Shown here piece by piece: positions 43,894 through 53,330 of a DNA stretch of 61,328 nucleotides. A program made the position numbers and the translations under genes. Below the pieces are notes generated by a model. The model saw only the letters and a list, made by a program, of their open reading frames with translations. It did not search any database and had not been told where the DNA came from. Every line of letters begins with the position of its first letter. The stretch's first letter is position 1. The stretch covers positions 1 to 61,328 of the forward strand of contig JADYZM010000086.1 of the NCBI GenBank assembly GCA_020853105.1, given 5' to 3'. Source of the DNA: Flavobacteriales bacterium. Its GTDB lineage: Bacteria; Bacteroidota; Bacteroidia; Flavobacteriales_E; Vicingaceae.

Positions 43894-45645
43894 ATGAATA
43901 GCTTTAAATCTATCATATTTAAAACACCAATCACCATCAGTTTAATAGCTGTTTTGTTGGCTATTTATGACATGGGGTTTAACCAAAGCGTTGAAGAACA
44001 ATACATTATAAATAATTTCTTTTATTTTAATGCAGCATTAGGTATAGTTTCACTAATTGTTAAAGCTCTTTTACAAAAAAGTGTTCGAAGTTTTAAAGTA
44101 ATTTTATTCGACCTGATGAGCCTTCTCTTTTTTGGGGCTTTGTTATTGTTACGCTTCGGAATTGTAAAGAAAAATTTTTTTCACGATGAATACACGATAA
44201 ATATTTTGCTGCATACTTCTGTATTTCTGGTATTTGTACGTGAATTTTCAGCACTTCATATTGTTTACAAACGTGCCATACTGAATCCGGCACAAATATT
44301 CATTCTTAGCTTTTTATTCATCATCATTTCCGGTAGCCTTTTGCTTAAATTGCCAAATGCAACTACAAATGGAATTTCTTATGTTGATGCTTTATTTACT
44401 TCTACCAGTGCTGTTTGTGTAACAGGACTTTCTGTGGTAGATACAGGAACCTATTTCACTGGTTTTGGAATAACAATTATTACAATTTTAATTCAAATAG
44501 GCGGATTAGGAATTTTAACTTTTGCAAGCTATTTCAGCTATTTTTTCAGAGGCGGTACTTCGTACGAAAATCATTTGATGCTCGGTGACATGTCTAATGT
44601 TGATAAACTGGGAGAGGTATTTAGTACCCTTAAAAATATTATTGTTGTAACTTTTACCATTGAACTGATTGGTGCCATTTTGATTTTTATAAATATCAGC
44701 GACACTGTAATCCCTGAACTTATAGACCGCATCTATTTTTCTTTATTTCATAGTGTTTCCGGATTTTGTAATGCAGGATTTTCAACACTTCCAAATAATT
44801 TATACGAATCCACATTTCGTTTTAATTACCCAATACATTTAACAATTGCGATGCTAATTACATTTGGAGGATTAGGCTTTCCAATAGTTTTTAACATTGT
44901 GAAATATGTAAAACATATAATAAAAAAGATTATTTCTTTCAGCAGTTCAGAAAAAGTAACTCATATTCCATGGGTTATCAATCTTAACTCAAGAATAGTT
45001 TTGATTACATCTACTTTTTTACTGGTTTTTGGAACTTTTTTCTTCTACATTTTTGAGTATAACAACACGCTTGCAGAACATTCAGGATTTGGAAAGTTAG
45101 TTATTTCTTTTTTCGGAGCAGTAACTCCCAGAACTGCCGGATTTAATGTTGTTGATAACGCAGCATTGACATTCCCTACATTAATGATAATCCTTTTTTT
45201 AATGTGGGTTGGTGCCTCTCCTGCTTCAACAGGTGGTGGTATAAAAACAACAACATTTGCCATAGCCATTCTTAACTTTATCAGTATTGCAAGAGGCAAA
45301 ACCAGAATTGAAATTTTTAGACGCGAAATTGCTGACTCTACTGTTCGTAGAGCACTTGCCACTATTGCTCTATCTTTAATAATTATAGGCATAGCTATTT
45401 TCCTGTTGGTAATTTTTGAAAAAAGCAACAATTTAATGGGAATAGCTTTTGAATGTATTTCGGCTTTCAGCACAGTTGGTTTAAGCATTGGACTAACTCC
45501 AAAACTAACCGATGCCAGCAAATTGGTTTTAGTAGTAGTGATGTTTATTGGGCGAGTGAGCATGCTATCCATCTTAATTGCTCTTGTAAAAAAAGAAAAA
45601 CACAAATATTATAGATATCCAACCGAAGAACTTTTAATTAACTAA
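43894..45645 (+). CDS. TrkH-family potassium uptake channel subunit
   Basis: A 583-residue membrane protein with about 11 helices. The four pore-loop repeats of the SKT family are visible, each with the filter glycine: TSTSAVCVTGLSVVD, SVSGFCNAGFSTLPNN, TPRTAGFNVVD and ECISAFSTVGLSIGL. An extended N-terminal region of about 130 residues with additional helices precedes the channel. With the RCK protein encoded 25 bases downstream it forms a KtrAB/TrkAH-like potassium uptake system, driven or gated by sodium or nucleotides in relatives. Confidence 0.93.
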   Translation: MNSFKSIIFKTPITISLIAVLLAIYDMGFNQSVEEQYIINNFFYFNAALGIVSLIVKALLQKSVRSFKVILFDLMSLLFFGALLLLRFGIVKKNFFHDEYTINILLHTSVFLVFVREFSALHIVYKRAILNPAQIFILSFLFIIISGSLLLKLPNATTNGISYVDALFTSTSAVCVTGLSVVDTGTYFTGFGITIITILIQIGGLGILTFASYFSYFFRGGTSYENHLMLGDMSNVDKLGEVFSTLKNIIVVTFTIELIGAILIFINISDTVIPELIDRIYFSLFHSVSGFCNAGFSTLPNNLYESTFRFNYPIHLTIAMLITFGGLGFPIVFNIVKYVKHIIKKIISFSSSEKVTHIPWVINLNSRIVLITSTFLLVFGTFFFYIFEYNNTLAEHSGFGKLVISFFGAVTPRTAGFNVVDNAALTFPTLMIILFLMWVGASPASTGGGIKTTTFAIAILNFISIARGKTRIEIFRREIADSTVRRALATIALSLIIIGIAIFLLVIFEKSNNLMGIAFECISAFSTVGLSIGLTPKLTDASKLVLVVVMFIGRVSMLSILIALVKKEKHKYYRYPTEELLIN

Positions 45646-45669
45646 CTCAATTTATAAACACATTTTATT

Positions 45670-46362
45670 ATGAAATATATCATTGTCGGACTTGGCAGTT
45701 TTGGTTCATCACTCGCTGAAAAACTCACTCAACAAGGAAATGAAGTTATTGGAATTGATAGTAACATGGCAAAAGTAGATGCTTTTAAAGAACGTATTTC
45801 TCATACCATTTGTATAAATTCTACCGATCAAATCACCATGTCAGGTTTACCATTAAAAGACACTGATGTGGTTATTGTTGCAATTGGCGAAGACCCTGGT
45901 GCAAACATCATGACTACTGCTGTTTTAAAAACACTAGGTGTTAAACGACTTATCAGTAGAGCAATCACACCTTTACACGAAACAGTTTTGCGTACTATGG
46001 GTGTTGATGAAATTGTTCACCCTGAGGAAGAAACTGCTGAGCGTTGGGCTAAAAAATTATGCATGAGAGGTGTTATCGATTCTTTTGAACTCAACGGTGA
46101 ATATAGCATTATAGAAGTTAGCGTACCTAATAATTATGTAGGAAAGACCCTTGGTGAAGCAGGTTTTATAAACAAATACAACGTAGTAGTGCTTACAACC
46201 ATCAAAGTAATAAAAAAACCAAATATTTTAGGGCAAGAATGTTCCCACACAGAAGTGAAAGGTGTAGCTTCTCAACATACAATTTTAGAACAAGACGACA
46301 TTATGGTAATTTATGGAAACAACAAAGACATTAAAAACCTGATGGAAATAACTTCTCGATAA
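45670..46362 (+). CDS. TrkA/KtrA-family regulatory RCK protein
   Basis: A 230-residue cytosolic protein with one Rossmann RCK_N domain (about 1-125; dinucleotide loop IIVGLGSFGSSLAEKL and acidic IGIDSN) and one RCK_C domain (about 140-225, IIEVSVPNNYVGKTLGE). A single RCK unit as here is the KtrA form, whereas E. coli TrkA has two. It binds nucleotides and gates the TrkH-type channel encoded just upstream. The pair is an operon with 24 bases between genes. Confidence 0.94.
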   Translation: MKYIIVGLGSFGSSLAEKLTQQGNEVIGIDSNMAKVDAFKERISHTICINSTDQITMSGLPLKDTDVVIVAIGEDPGANIMTTAVLKTLGVKRLISRAITPLHETVLRTMGVDEIVHPEEETAERWAKKLCMRGVIDSFELNGEYSIIEVSVPNNYVGKTLGEAGFINKYNVVVLTTIKVIKKPNILGQECSHTEVKGVASQHTILEQDDIMVIYGNNKDIKNLMEITSR

Positions 46363-46480
46363 TTTTTGAAAAAATAAAATATTAACACTTTAATAGAAAT
46401 TGTTAAAAATCTAAAATCATTTTATCTTATCGAAAACTTAAACTAAATTTACAAAAATTAAACTCTTAAAACTTAAAATT

Positions 46481-47386
46481 ATGATTAAAAAATTACTCTC
46501 TTTAACAGCAATTGCGGCATTAGTTTCTGCAAACGTTGTAGCTCAATCAAACACAAAGTTTGAAACTTGGGGACCAACAACAACAAGTAACAACAACCCA
46601 ACCGGTTGGGAAACTCTTAACGTTGATAAATTTGGCGGACCGGCAGGTGTAACCAAAGAAACAGGAAATCCGGGTGAAGGACTTATTTCTGCTCGACTAG
46701 AAACAAAAACCGGTTACGGTGGTGTCTTACAACAAGACACAGCTACAGGTTTATTAACATTAAACGGCAATTTAATTGGCGGAAATATTATTGGAGGTAT
46801 TGCTTATCCAGGAAGACCTGCTTCAGTTGATGTATTAGTAAAATCAGATGTTATGCCTAATGACTCTGCTCTTATTTTATTTCAACTTTCCAAATGGAAT
46901 GTTGGAAACAATGATCAAGATGTTATTGGACAAGCTGCTACAGTTATTCCTATAGATGTTGCAGCATGGACTACAGTAAATATCCCTTTTAACTATGTTC
47001 TTCCAGATACCCCTGATACATTAATTGTGATAATGGCATCAAGTGTTGGCGGTGTTTTTGAAACATCATTACCTCAACCGGGTACTGTGTTATGGGTTGA
47101 TGATATTAAAATCAACTTCCCTGTAGGAATCAATCAAGTTAAAAATTCAGAAAGAATTGCAGCATATCCAAATCCTGCTACTTCAAACTTAAAAGTAGCT
47201 TTAAACGATACAAAAGCATCTTCAATCAGAATTACAGACATGACCGGAAAAGTTGTTAAAAACGAAGCAGTATATGACAGAATTGTTAACATAAATGTTT
47301 CTAGTTTACCAACAGGATTATATATTTACCAAGTAATTGACGGAGAAAATATTATTTTCACCGAAAAATTCAATATAGTTAAATAA
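46481..47386 (+). CDS. T9SS-exported protein with carbohydrate-metabolism-like (PCMD) domain
   Basis: A 301-residue secreted protein. Signal peptide MIKKLLSLTAIAALVSANVVAQ. The central 200 residues (FETWGPTTTSNNNPTGWETLN...RPASVDVLVKSDVMPNDSALILFQLSKWN...VLWVDDIKI) resemble the jelly-roll PCMD domain of Bacteroidota surface proteins, by pattern only. A T9SS type A sorting domain ends it (IAAYPNPATSNLKVAL, then FTEKFNIVK). Expected on the cell surface or in the medium. It is transcribed alone and followed by a strong terminator. Confidence 0.82.
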   Translation: MIKKLLSLTAIAALVSANVVAQSNTKFETWGPTTTSNNNPTGWETLNVDKFGGPAGVTKETGNPGEGLISARLETKTGYGGVLQQDTATGLLTLNGNLIGGNIIGGIAYPGRPASVDVLVKSDVMPNDSALILFQLSKWNVGNNDQDVIGQAATVIPIDVAAWTTVNIPFNYVLPDTPDTLIVIMASSVGGVFETSLPQPGTVLWVDDIKINFPVGINQVKNSERIAAYPNPATSNLKVALNDTKASSIRITDMTGKVVKNEAVYDRIVNINVSSLPTGLYIYQVIDGENIIFTEKFNIVK

Positions 47387-47403
47387 TATAAATTTGAATA
47401 CTT

Positions 47404-47432
47404 AAAAAGGCTGCCTAAGGCAGCCTTTTTTT
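47404..47432. terminator. Rho-independent terminator
   Basis: GC-rich stem GGCTGCC/GGCAGCC (47409-47415 and 47419-47425) with loop TAA, flanked by A5 and T7, right after the T9SS gene. Confidence 0.95.
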
Positions 47433-47449
47433 GTTTTAATAATAACTGT

Positions 47450-47480
47450 TTTGGTAAACCAAGTCAAATTTGTAATTTCG
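47450..47480 (+). promoter_or_regulatory. Promoter candidate of icmF
   Basis: TTTG (47450-47453) and TAATTTCG (47473-47480) with 19 bases between; the -7 box has one mismatch to TAnnTTTG. It lies 28 bases before the ATG at 47508 and supports that start over an in-frame TTG at 47451. Confidence 0.5.
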
Positions 47481-47507
47481 CAACACTCAGAAAATAAAGA
47501 ATCACAC

Positions 47508-50500
47508 ATGGATATAGTTGAAAAATACATTCCAAAAAATAAAATCAGAATTGTAACGGCTGCCAGTTTATTTGACGGTCATGATGCTGCCATAAATATC
47601 ATGCGAAGAATAATTCAAGCCACAGGTGTTGAAGTAATTCATTTGGGACACGACAGAAGTGTTGATGAAGTTGTTAATTGTGCAATAGAAGAAGATGCTC
47701 ACGCAATTGCTATGACCTCCTATCAAGGAGGACACGTTGAATATTTCAAATACATGTATGATTTATTGAAAGAAAAGGGATGTGAACATATCAAAATATT
47801 TGGTGGTGGCGGTGGAACTATTTTGCCTTCTGAAATTGAAGAACTTCAAAATTATGGTATCACCAGAATTTATCATCCTGACGATGGAAGAGCAATGGGA
47901 TTACAGGGAATGATTAATGATATGATAGAACGATCTGATAACCCGGTTCCACCATTAAAAAGTAACGATGAACTATCAAATAAAATCAAAGAGAAAGATG
48001 TTCCGTTAATATCTCGTTTGATTTCAATAGCTGAGAATAGAAACGAAGAATTTAAAACTATTTTTAAAACAATTAAGCAAACGCCATCTACCGGCAAAGG
48101 TGTTGTTCTTGGAATTACCGGAACCGGTGGTGCGGGAAAATCATCATTGGTAGATGAACTTGTACGCCGTTTTTTATTAGATTTTAATGATAAAACCATT
48201 GCCATAGTTTCAGTTGACCCTTCTAAACGAAAAACGGGTGGAGCCTTATTGGGCGACAGAATTCGAATGAATTCCATAAAAAATGAACGTGTTTATATGC
48301 GTTCTTTGGCAACCCGACAAAGCAATTTAGCACTTAGTGCTTTTGTTGGAGAAGCATTACAAGTACTCAAAGCAGCAGATTATGATTTAATTGTTTTAGA
48401 AACTTCCGGCATCGGTCAATCCGACACTGAAATAATGGACTATTCTGATGTGTCACTTTATGTAATGACACCTGAATTTGGTGCTGCTACACAACTTGAA
48501 AAAATTGATATGCTGGATTTTGCTGACGTTGTTGCCGTAAATAAATTTGACAAAAAAGGTTCGCTCGATGCGTTGCGTGATGTTAAAAAACAATACAGAC
48601 GAAACCACCAGATGTTTGATGAAGACGAGAATTTAATCCCAGTGTATGGAACCATTGCTTCTCAATTCAATGATCCGGGAATGAATACACTTTATAAAGT
48701 TGTTATTGATAAAATAAAAACAAAAACAGGAGCAAATCTCAACTCAACTTTTCAGATAACAAATGAAATGTCTGAGAAAATATTTGTAATTCCACCAAGC
48801 AGAAACAGATATCTATCCGAAATTTCGGAAAACAACAGAAATTATGATAACTGGGTTGAAAATCAAGCCGAAATTGCTGAAAAACTTTTTGCCATAAACA
48901 AAACAATTTCTTCCCTTTCACAACAAGATGAATCTATAATCAAAGTACTGAAAGCAGAATTTGATAATTTAAAACTCAATTTAGACCCTAAAAATTGGTT
49001 AATTATTGAAAATTGGAGTAAAAAAGTTGAAAAATATAAAAATCCTGTTTTTTCTTTTCAAGTAAGAAACAAGGAGATTTGTATGGATACCCACTCCGAA
49101 AGCTTATCACACACTCAAATTCCAAAAGTTTCACTTCCAAAGTATAAATCTTGGGGCGATATTTTACGGTGGAGTTTACAAGAAAATGTACCCGGTGAAT
49201 TTCCATATACTTCCGGATTATTTCCTTTCAAAAGAGAAGGTGAAGATCCTACACGAATGTTTGCCGGAGAAGGTGGACCTGAACGTACAAACAGACGGTT
49301 TCACTATGTCAGCAAAGGAATGCCCGCAAAACGTCTATCAACTGCTTTTGACTCTGTAACTCTTTATGGAAATGACCCAAATATTCGACCTGACATTTAT
49401 GGAAAAATAGGAAATTCAGGTGTTTCTATCAGTTGTTTAGATGATGCAAAGAAGCTATATTCAGGTTTCGATCTTTCCCATCCGCTGACTTCGGTTAGTA
49501 TGACTATTAACGGTCCTGCTCCTATCATGCTTGGATTTTTTATGAATGCAGCAATTGACCAAAACTGTGAAAAATACATCAAAGCCAATGGTTTGGAAAA
49601 AGAAATCAATGCAAAAATTGATTCTATTTATAAAAATAAAGGAGTAAAACGCCCATCTTATCAAGGAAATTTACCCGAAGGAAACGATGGTTTGGGTTTA
49701 TTCTTGTTGGGGATTACAGGTGACCAGGTTTTGTCGGAAGAAGTTTATCTAAAAATAAAATCTGAAACACTAAAGAGTGTAAGAGGCACTGTTCAAGCTG
49801 ATATTTTAAAAGAAGATCAAGCACAAAACACATGTATTTTTTCAACAGAATTTGCTTTGAGGTTGATGGGTGATGTTCAGGAATATTTTATTAAAAATGG
49901 TGTTCGTAATTTTTATTCCGTTTCAATTTCCGGATATCATATTGCTGAAGCCGGTGCAAATCCAATAACTCAATTAGCATTAACATTAGCTAATGGTTTT
50001 ACCTATGTGGAATATTACCTCAGCAGAGGAATGGATATCAATGAATTTGGACCAAATCTTTCTTTCTTTTTCAGCAATGGAATAGACCCAGAATATGCTG
50101 TAATCGGCAGAGTTGCCAGAAGAATTTGGGCAAAAGCAATGGCAAAAAAATACGGTGCAGACGCTCGTTCTCAAATGCTGAAATACCATATTCAAACCAG
50201 TGGAAGAAGCCTACATGCACAAGAAATTGATTTTAATGACATAAGAACCACTCTACAAGCTCTGTATGCTATTTATGATAATTGTAATTCACTCCATACT
50301 AATGCTTATGACGAAGCAATTACAACCCCAACAGAAGAAAGCGTAAGAAGAGCAATGGCAATTCAATTGATTATCAATCGAGAATTGGGATTAGCAAAAA
50401 ATGAAAATCCTTTGCAAGGCGCTTTTATCATTGAAGAACTTACTGATTTAGTTGAAGAAGCTGTGCTTGCTGAATTTGACAGAATTACAGAAAGGGGCGG

Positions 50501-50882
50501 TGTTCTTGGAGCTATGGAAACCATGTATCAAAGAAGCAAAATTCAGGAAGAAAGTTTGTATTATGAAACTCTCAAACACAATGGTAATTTTCCAATCATT
50601 GGAGTAAACACTTTTTTAAGCAGCAAAGGCTCACCAACAGTTTTACCTAAAGAGGTAATTCGAGCTACCGAAGAGGAGAAAAAATACCAAATTGATATGT
50701 TAAATGAACTTCATGCCGGTAATTCAAATCGAGTTAAAGATGAATTGAAGTTAGTTCAACATACAGCTATTTCAAATAAAAACATCTTTGAACAACTCAT
50801 GGAAGCCTCAAAGTATTGCAGTTTAGGTCAAGTAACAACAGCATTGTTTGAAGTAGGTGGTCAATACAGAAGAAATATGTAG
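47508..50882 (+). CDS. icmF: Fused isobutyryl-CoA mutase (IcmF) with G-protein chaperone
   Basis: A 1124-residue three-part protein. The N-terminal cobalamin-binding domain (about 1-135) has the B12-ligand histidine in [14 protein letters not shown] MeaB-like GTPase follows, with P-loop [12 protein letters not shown] (202-213) and [12 protein letters not shown], and it loads and protects the cofactor. The C-terminal mutase domain (about 545-1124) is a TIM barrel. Its F585 in RMFAGEG and Q773 in AQNTC stand where methylmalonyl-CoA mutase has Tyr and Arg, which favours isobutyryl/n-butyryl-CoA as substrate. It links valine or short branched acids to butyrate metabolism. ATG at 47508 chosen from the domain start and promoter. 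Confidence 0.95.
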   Translation: MDIVEKYIPKNKIRIVTAASLFDGHDAAINIMRRIIQATGVEVIHLGHDRSVDEVVNCAIEEDAHAIAMTSYQGGHVEYFKYMYDLLKEKGCEHIKIFGGGGGTILPSEIEELQNYGITRIYHPDDGRAMGLQGMINDMIERSDNPVPPLKSNDELSNKIKEKDVPLISRLISIAENRNEEFKTIFKTIKQTPSTGKGVVLGITGTGGAGKSSLVDELVRRFLLDFNDKTIAIVSVDPSKRKTGGALLGDRIRMNSIKNERVYMRSLATRQSNLALSAFVGEALQVLKAADYDLIVLETSGIGQSDTEIMDYSDVSLYVMTPEFGAATQLEKIDMLDFADVVAVNKFDKKGSLDALRDVKKQYRRNHQMFDEDENLIPVYGTIASQFNDPGMNTLYKVVIDKIKTKTGANLNSTFQITNEMSEKIFVIPPSRNRYLSEISENNRNYDNWVENQAEIAEKLFAINKTISSLSQQDESIIKVLKAEFDNLKLNLDPKNWLIIENWSKKVEKYKNPVFSFQVRNKEICMDTHSESLSHTQIPKVSLPKYKSWGDILRWSLQENVPGEFPYTSGLFPFKREGEDPTRMFAGEGGPERTNRRFHYVSKGMPAKRLSTAFDSVTLYGNDPNIRPDIYGKIGNSGVSISCLDDAKKLYSGFDLSHPLTSVSMTINGPAPIMLGFFMNAAIDQNCEKYIKANGLEKEINAKIDSIYKNKGVKRPSYQGNLPEGNDGLGLFLLGITGDQVLSEEVYLKIKSETLKSVRGTVQADILKEDQAQNTCIFSTEFALRLMGDVQEYFIKNGVRNFYSVSISGYHIAEAGANPITQLALTLANGFTYVEYYLSRGMDINEFGPNLSFFFSNGIDPEYAVIGRVARRIWAKAMAKKYGADARSQMLKYHIQTSGRSLHAQEIDFNDIRTTLQALYAIYDNCNSLHTNAYDEAITTPTEESVRRAMAIQLIINRELGLAKNENPLQGAFIIEELTDLVEEAVLAEFDRITERGGVLGAMETMYQRSKIQEESLYYETLKHNGNFPIIGVNTFLSSKGSPTVLPKEVIRATEEEKKYQIDMLNELHAGNSNRVKDELKLVQHTAISNKNIFEQLMEASKYCSLGQVTTALFEVGGQYRRNM

Positions 50883-50899
50883 GTTTTAATTCTACATTT

Positions 50900-53188
50900 T
50901 TACTGTTTTATCCATTTTAATGTGGTGCTTGTTTGATTGTTATTTATTTTTAATATATAAATTCCGGACCTAATATTATTAATTGGTAATTGAGTGTAGC
51001 TTCTGTTTAATCCAACTTTCATTACTGATTTTCCTAAGCAATCAAAAATTTCTGCAGTTGTGTTTTTTAATTCATTTTGACTTATTTCAATATTTAAAAC
51101 AGTTGAAGCAGGATTGGGATAAACTTTCATTGAAATGTTATTTTCCAGTTCTTGAACAGAAATTACTGCTTCTGCTCCATCAAAAAAGCTAACACCACCC
51201 GACTGATTTCCTAAAACCATTTCAAAATGGTTGTCGTTATTGAGTTCTGAAATAGTAAATGCTGAATTTATACCTTCATTGATTAATAAAAAATTGGTAT
51301 CTGCCCGTGTAAAAGTTCCGTTTAAATTCCCGTCAATATTGGTGAATTTAAAAATGTTTCCACTTGCAGAACCTGCAAACAAAACATAACTGCCGTTATC
51401 ATCAACTACACTCGGAACACTGTTTCCTTTAAAAATCATAGGGTGTTTAGTATTTGCCATTCCCAATGAATCTGTAATTTTTATAAAAGATGGTGTTGTG
51501 ATTGTTCCGGAGTTTTGATAATATGAAAAATATCCGTTCTCTTTTCCAATAACTAAATCTAATTTTCCGTCTCTGTTTAAATCCACCAACTGAGGTGCAG
51601 CATAATTTCCAACATCAATTGAAGCGTATTTAGGCTGATTCAAAACAAAAACAGCAGGATTTCCAACGCCTGCAGTATTTACAAAATAATGAAGATTTCC
51701 AAAATAATCACCAATAATCATATCTTCAGCACCGTCGCCTGTTAAATCGCCAAATGTGGGATATATTCCAAGAACGGGTTTATTTCCTACTAAATCCAGA
51801 TTCAATCCGGATAATCCTGCAAAATCTGTATCAATTAATTTAAAAGCAGGTTGGGTTATTGTTCCTACATTTTTGTAAAGATGCAACGATGATTTGTATA
51901 AAAGTGCTGTTGACTTGTCATATATACCATAATTAGAAATTACGATATCTTTAAGTCCATCATCGTCATAATCGAAAAAAACGGGAAAAGCTCTTTCCCC
52001 TACTTCAATCATTTCGTTTTGTAAAAAATTATCTTGTTGAAACACAAATTGAGGGTTATTGTTTGAACCATTATTTAGATATAACCATACACTTTTGGTG
52101 TTTTCACATCCTGAAAAACAATTATTCGTTACAATTAAATCTTTCACATTGTCGTTGTTCACATCGATATAAAAACAAGTTGGAAAAATATCAATATCTA
52201 CAGCAGTAGTAGAAATAGTATTAGCAGGAAAGCTCATGTCTTGAGATACAATCGATGATTTGATTTGGTTAATGCTAGTATCTCCATTGATTAAAACCGT
52301 CAAATTATTGAAAGAAATATCTCCTAATACCAATTCTTTTGAACCGTTTGAGTCTAAATCAATGGTAAAAAGAGTTGAACCGCTGTGTTTTTTATATCCC
52401 ATTTGCTCTTCGATAAGAGCTTCATTAAAAAGTTGAAGTCGCTGTGGATTCAAAATGTTACCGGAGCAAGTATCATTAAGGGTTACACTGTTGTTGGATA
52501 AGTTTTCTGAAAAATAACCCCAGCATTTATTCGACAATTTAAAATTCAGGCTATCACACGTGCCATATACTTCTTTCGACATATTTTTATGATATTCGGC
52601 GTAGGTTCCTAAAATACTAAAAGTGATTATATCCAAATCACCATCATTATCAATATCATCAATTGCAGGAATGTCAACAGAACTGATATAAAGGTTTATT
52701 GGGTTATTGAGAGTGTCGTCAGGAAGAAAATCTGAATAAATTAGGTTTGTTGTCAGTTCAAATTCAAGCTTGGTTGAAGAAATATTTTTATAAACCGCTG
52801 CTCCACCAGAAGAATATGTAAAAATATCCATTTTACCATCACAATTATAGTCACGAAAAAGAACCCAATCATGCAAGGCAGGAAAACTGTCTTTGTATTG
52901 TGGAGAAAATTGATACGAAATCGAATTGAAAATTCCGGAGTTAATAAATGTTGAAATTTTATTTCCGGCTCTATCAAACACAAATAAATCATTTCTGCCA
53001 TCTAAGTTTAAATCTACTTCTGAAAATTGTGTATGATTAAATCCGCCTACCCAAGGTTTTGAAAGTATATTGTTTGATTGGTCAAGAACACTCACGTTGG
53101 TATTTCTCACAAAATTCTCCTGACAAAACATCAATAACGGTGAAAAACAAGCAAAAGTTAAAATTATTTTTTTTAAACGCCTTTTCAT
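50900..53188 (-). CDS. FG-GAP/VCBS repeat surface protein with T9SS sorting domain
   Basis: A 762-residue secreted protein. Signal peptide about 1-22. The mature part is built from FG-GAP/VCBS-type calcium-binding repeats with the pattern D-x-N-x-D-G (for example DLNLDGRNDLFVFDRAG, DYNCDGKMDIF, DIDNDGDLDIITF, DLTGDGAEDMIIGDYFGNL, DLNRDGKLDLVIGKENG), which fold as an integrin-like beta-propeller. A C-terminal T9SS type A domain (SMKVYPNPASTVLNIEIS, then TTLKWIKQ) targets it to the surface. No catalytic domain is visible; adhesion or scaffolding is the likely role. It is 17 bases from the convergent end of icmF. Confidence 0.9.
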   Translation of the reverse strand: MKRRLKKIILTFACFSPLLMFCQENFVRNTNVSVLDQSNNILSKPWVGGFNHTQFSEVDLNLDGRNDLFVFDRAGNKISTFINSGIFNSISYQFSPQYKDSFPALHDWVLFRDYNCDGKMDIFTYSSGGAAVYKNISSTKLEFELTTNLIYSDFLPDDTLNNPINLYISSVDIPAIDDIDNDGDLDIITFSILGTYAEYHKNMSKEVYGTCDSLNFKLSNKCWGYFSENLSNNSVTLNDTCSGNILNPQRLQLFNEALIEEQMGYKKHSGSTLFTIDLDSNGSKELVLGDISFNNLTVLINGDTSINQIKSSIVSQDMSFPANTISTTAVDIDIFPTCFYIDVNNDNVKDLIVTNNCFSGCENTKSVWLYLNNGSNNNPQFVFQQDNFLQNEMIEVGERAFPVFFDYDDDGLKDIVISNYGIYDKSTALLYKSSLHLYKNVGTITQPAFKLIDTDFAGLSGLNLDLVGNKPVLGIYPTFGDLTGDGAEDMIIGDYFGNLHYFVNTAGVGNPAVFVLNQPKYASIDVGNYAAPQLVDLNRDGKLDLVIGKENGYFSYYQNSGTITTPSFIKITDSLGMANTKHPMIFKGNSVPSVVDDNGSYVLFAGSASGNIFKFTNIDGNLNGTFTRADTNFLLINEGINSAFTISELNNDNHFEMVLGNQSGGVSFFDGAEAVISVQELENNISMKVYPNPASTVLNIEISQNELKNTTAEIFDCLGKSVMKVGLNRSYTQLPINNIRSGIYILKINNNQTSTTLKWIKQ

Positions 53189-53264
53189 AAATCATATATT
53201 AACCATGCCAAAAGTACTGAATTTACAAGGATTGAATTACATAAAAAAGTAATTATCTAATCTG

Positions 53265-53295
53265 TTGATTTTTTACTATTGAAATTCTATATTTG
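53265..53295 (+). promoter_or_regulatory. Promoter of secDF
   Basis: TTG (53265-53267) and TATATTTG (53288-53295) with 20 bases between is a full match to the Bacteroidota TTG-N20-TAnnTTTG promoter, 35 bases before the secDF ATG. Confidence 0.7.
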
Positions 53296-53330
53296 CAGGC
53301 TTATAAAATTAAGAACAAAACAGACAAAAA

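Noticed and set aside
45045-45605. Antisense ORF of 186 codons inside the TrkH-like gene
   Set aside because: It lies fully within a well-recognised channel gene on the other strand, has low-complexity composition and no recognisable domain; it is a reading-frame shadow.
47451-47507. N-terminal extension of icmF from a TTG
   Set aside because: The promoter-like TTTG and -7 box fall in this stretch and homologous domain sequence begins at the ATG at 47508.
47433-47507. Cobalamin riboswitch before the B12-dependent mutase gene
   Set aside because: Only about 75 bases separate the upstream terminator from the start and no B12-box-like sequence or large fold is visible.
47873-48277. Minus-strand ORF of 134 codons inside icmF
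   Set aside because: Antisense to the conserved GTPase domain; no signal peptide, promoter or family resemblance.
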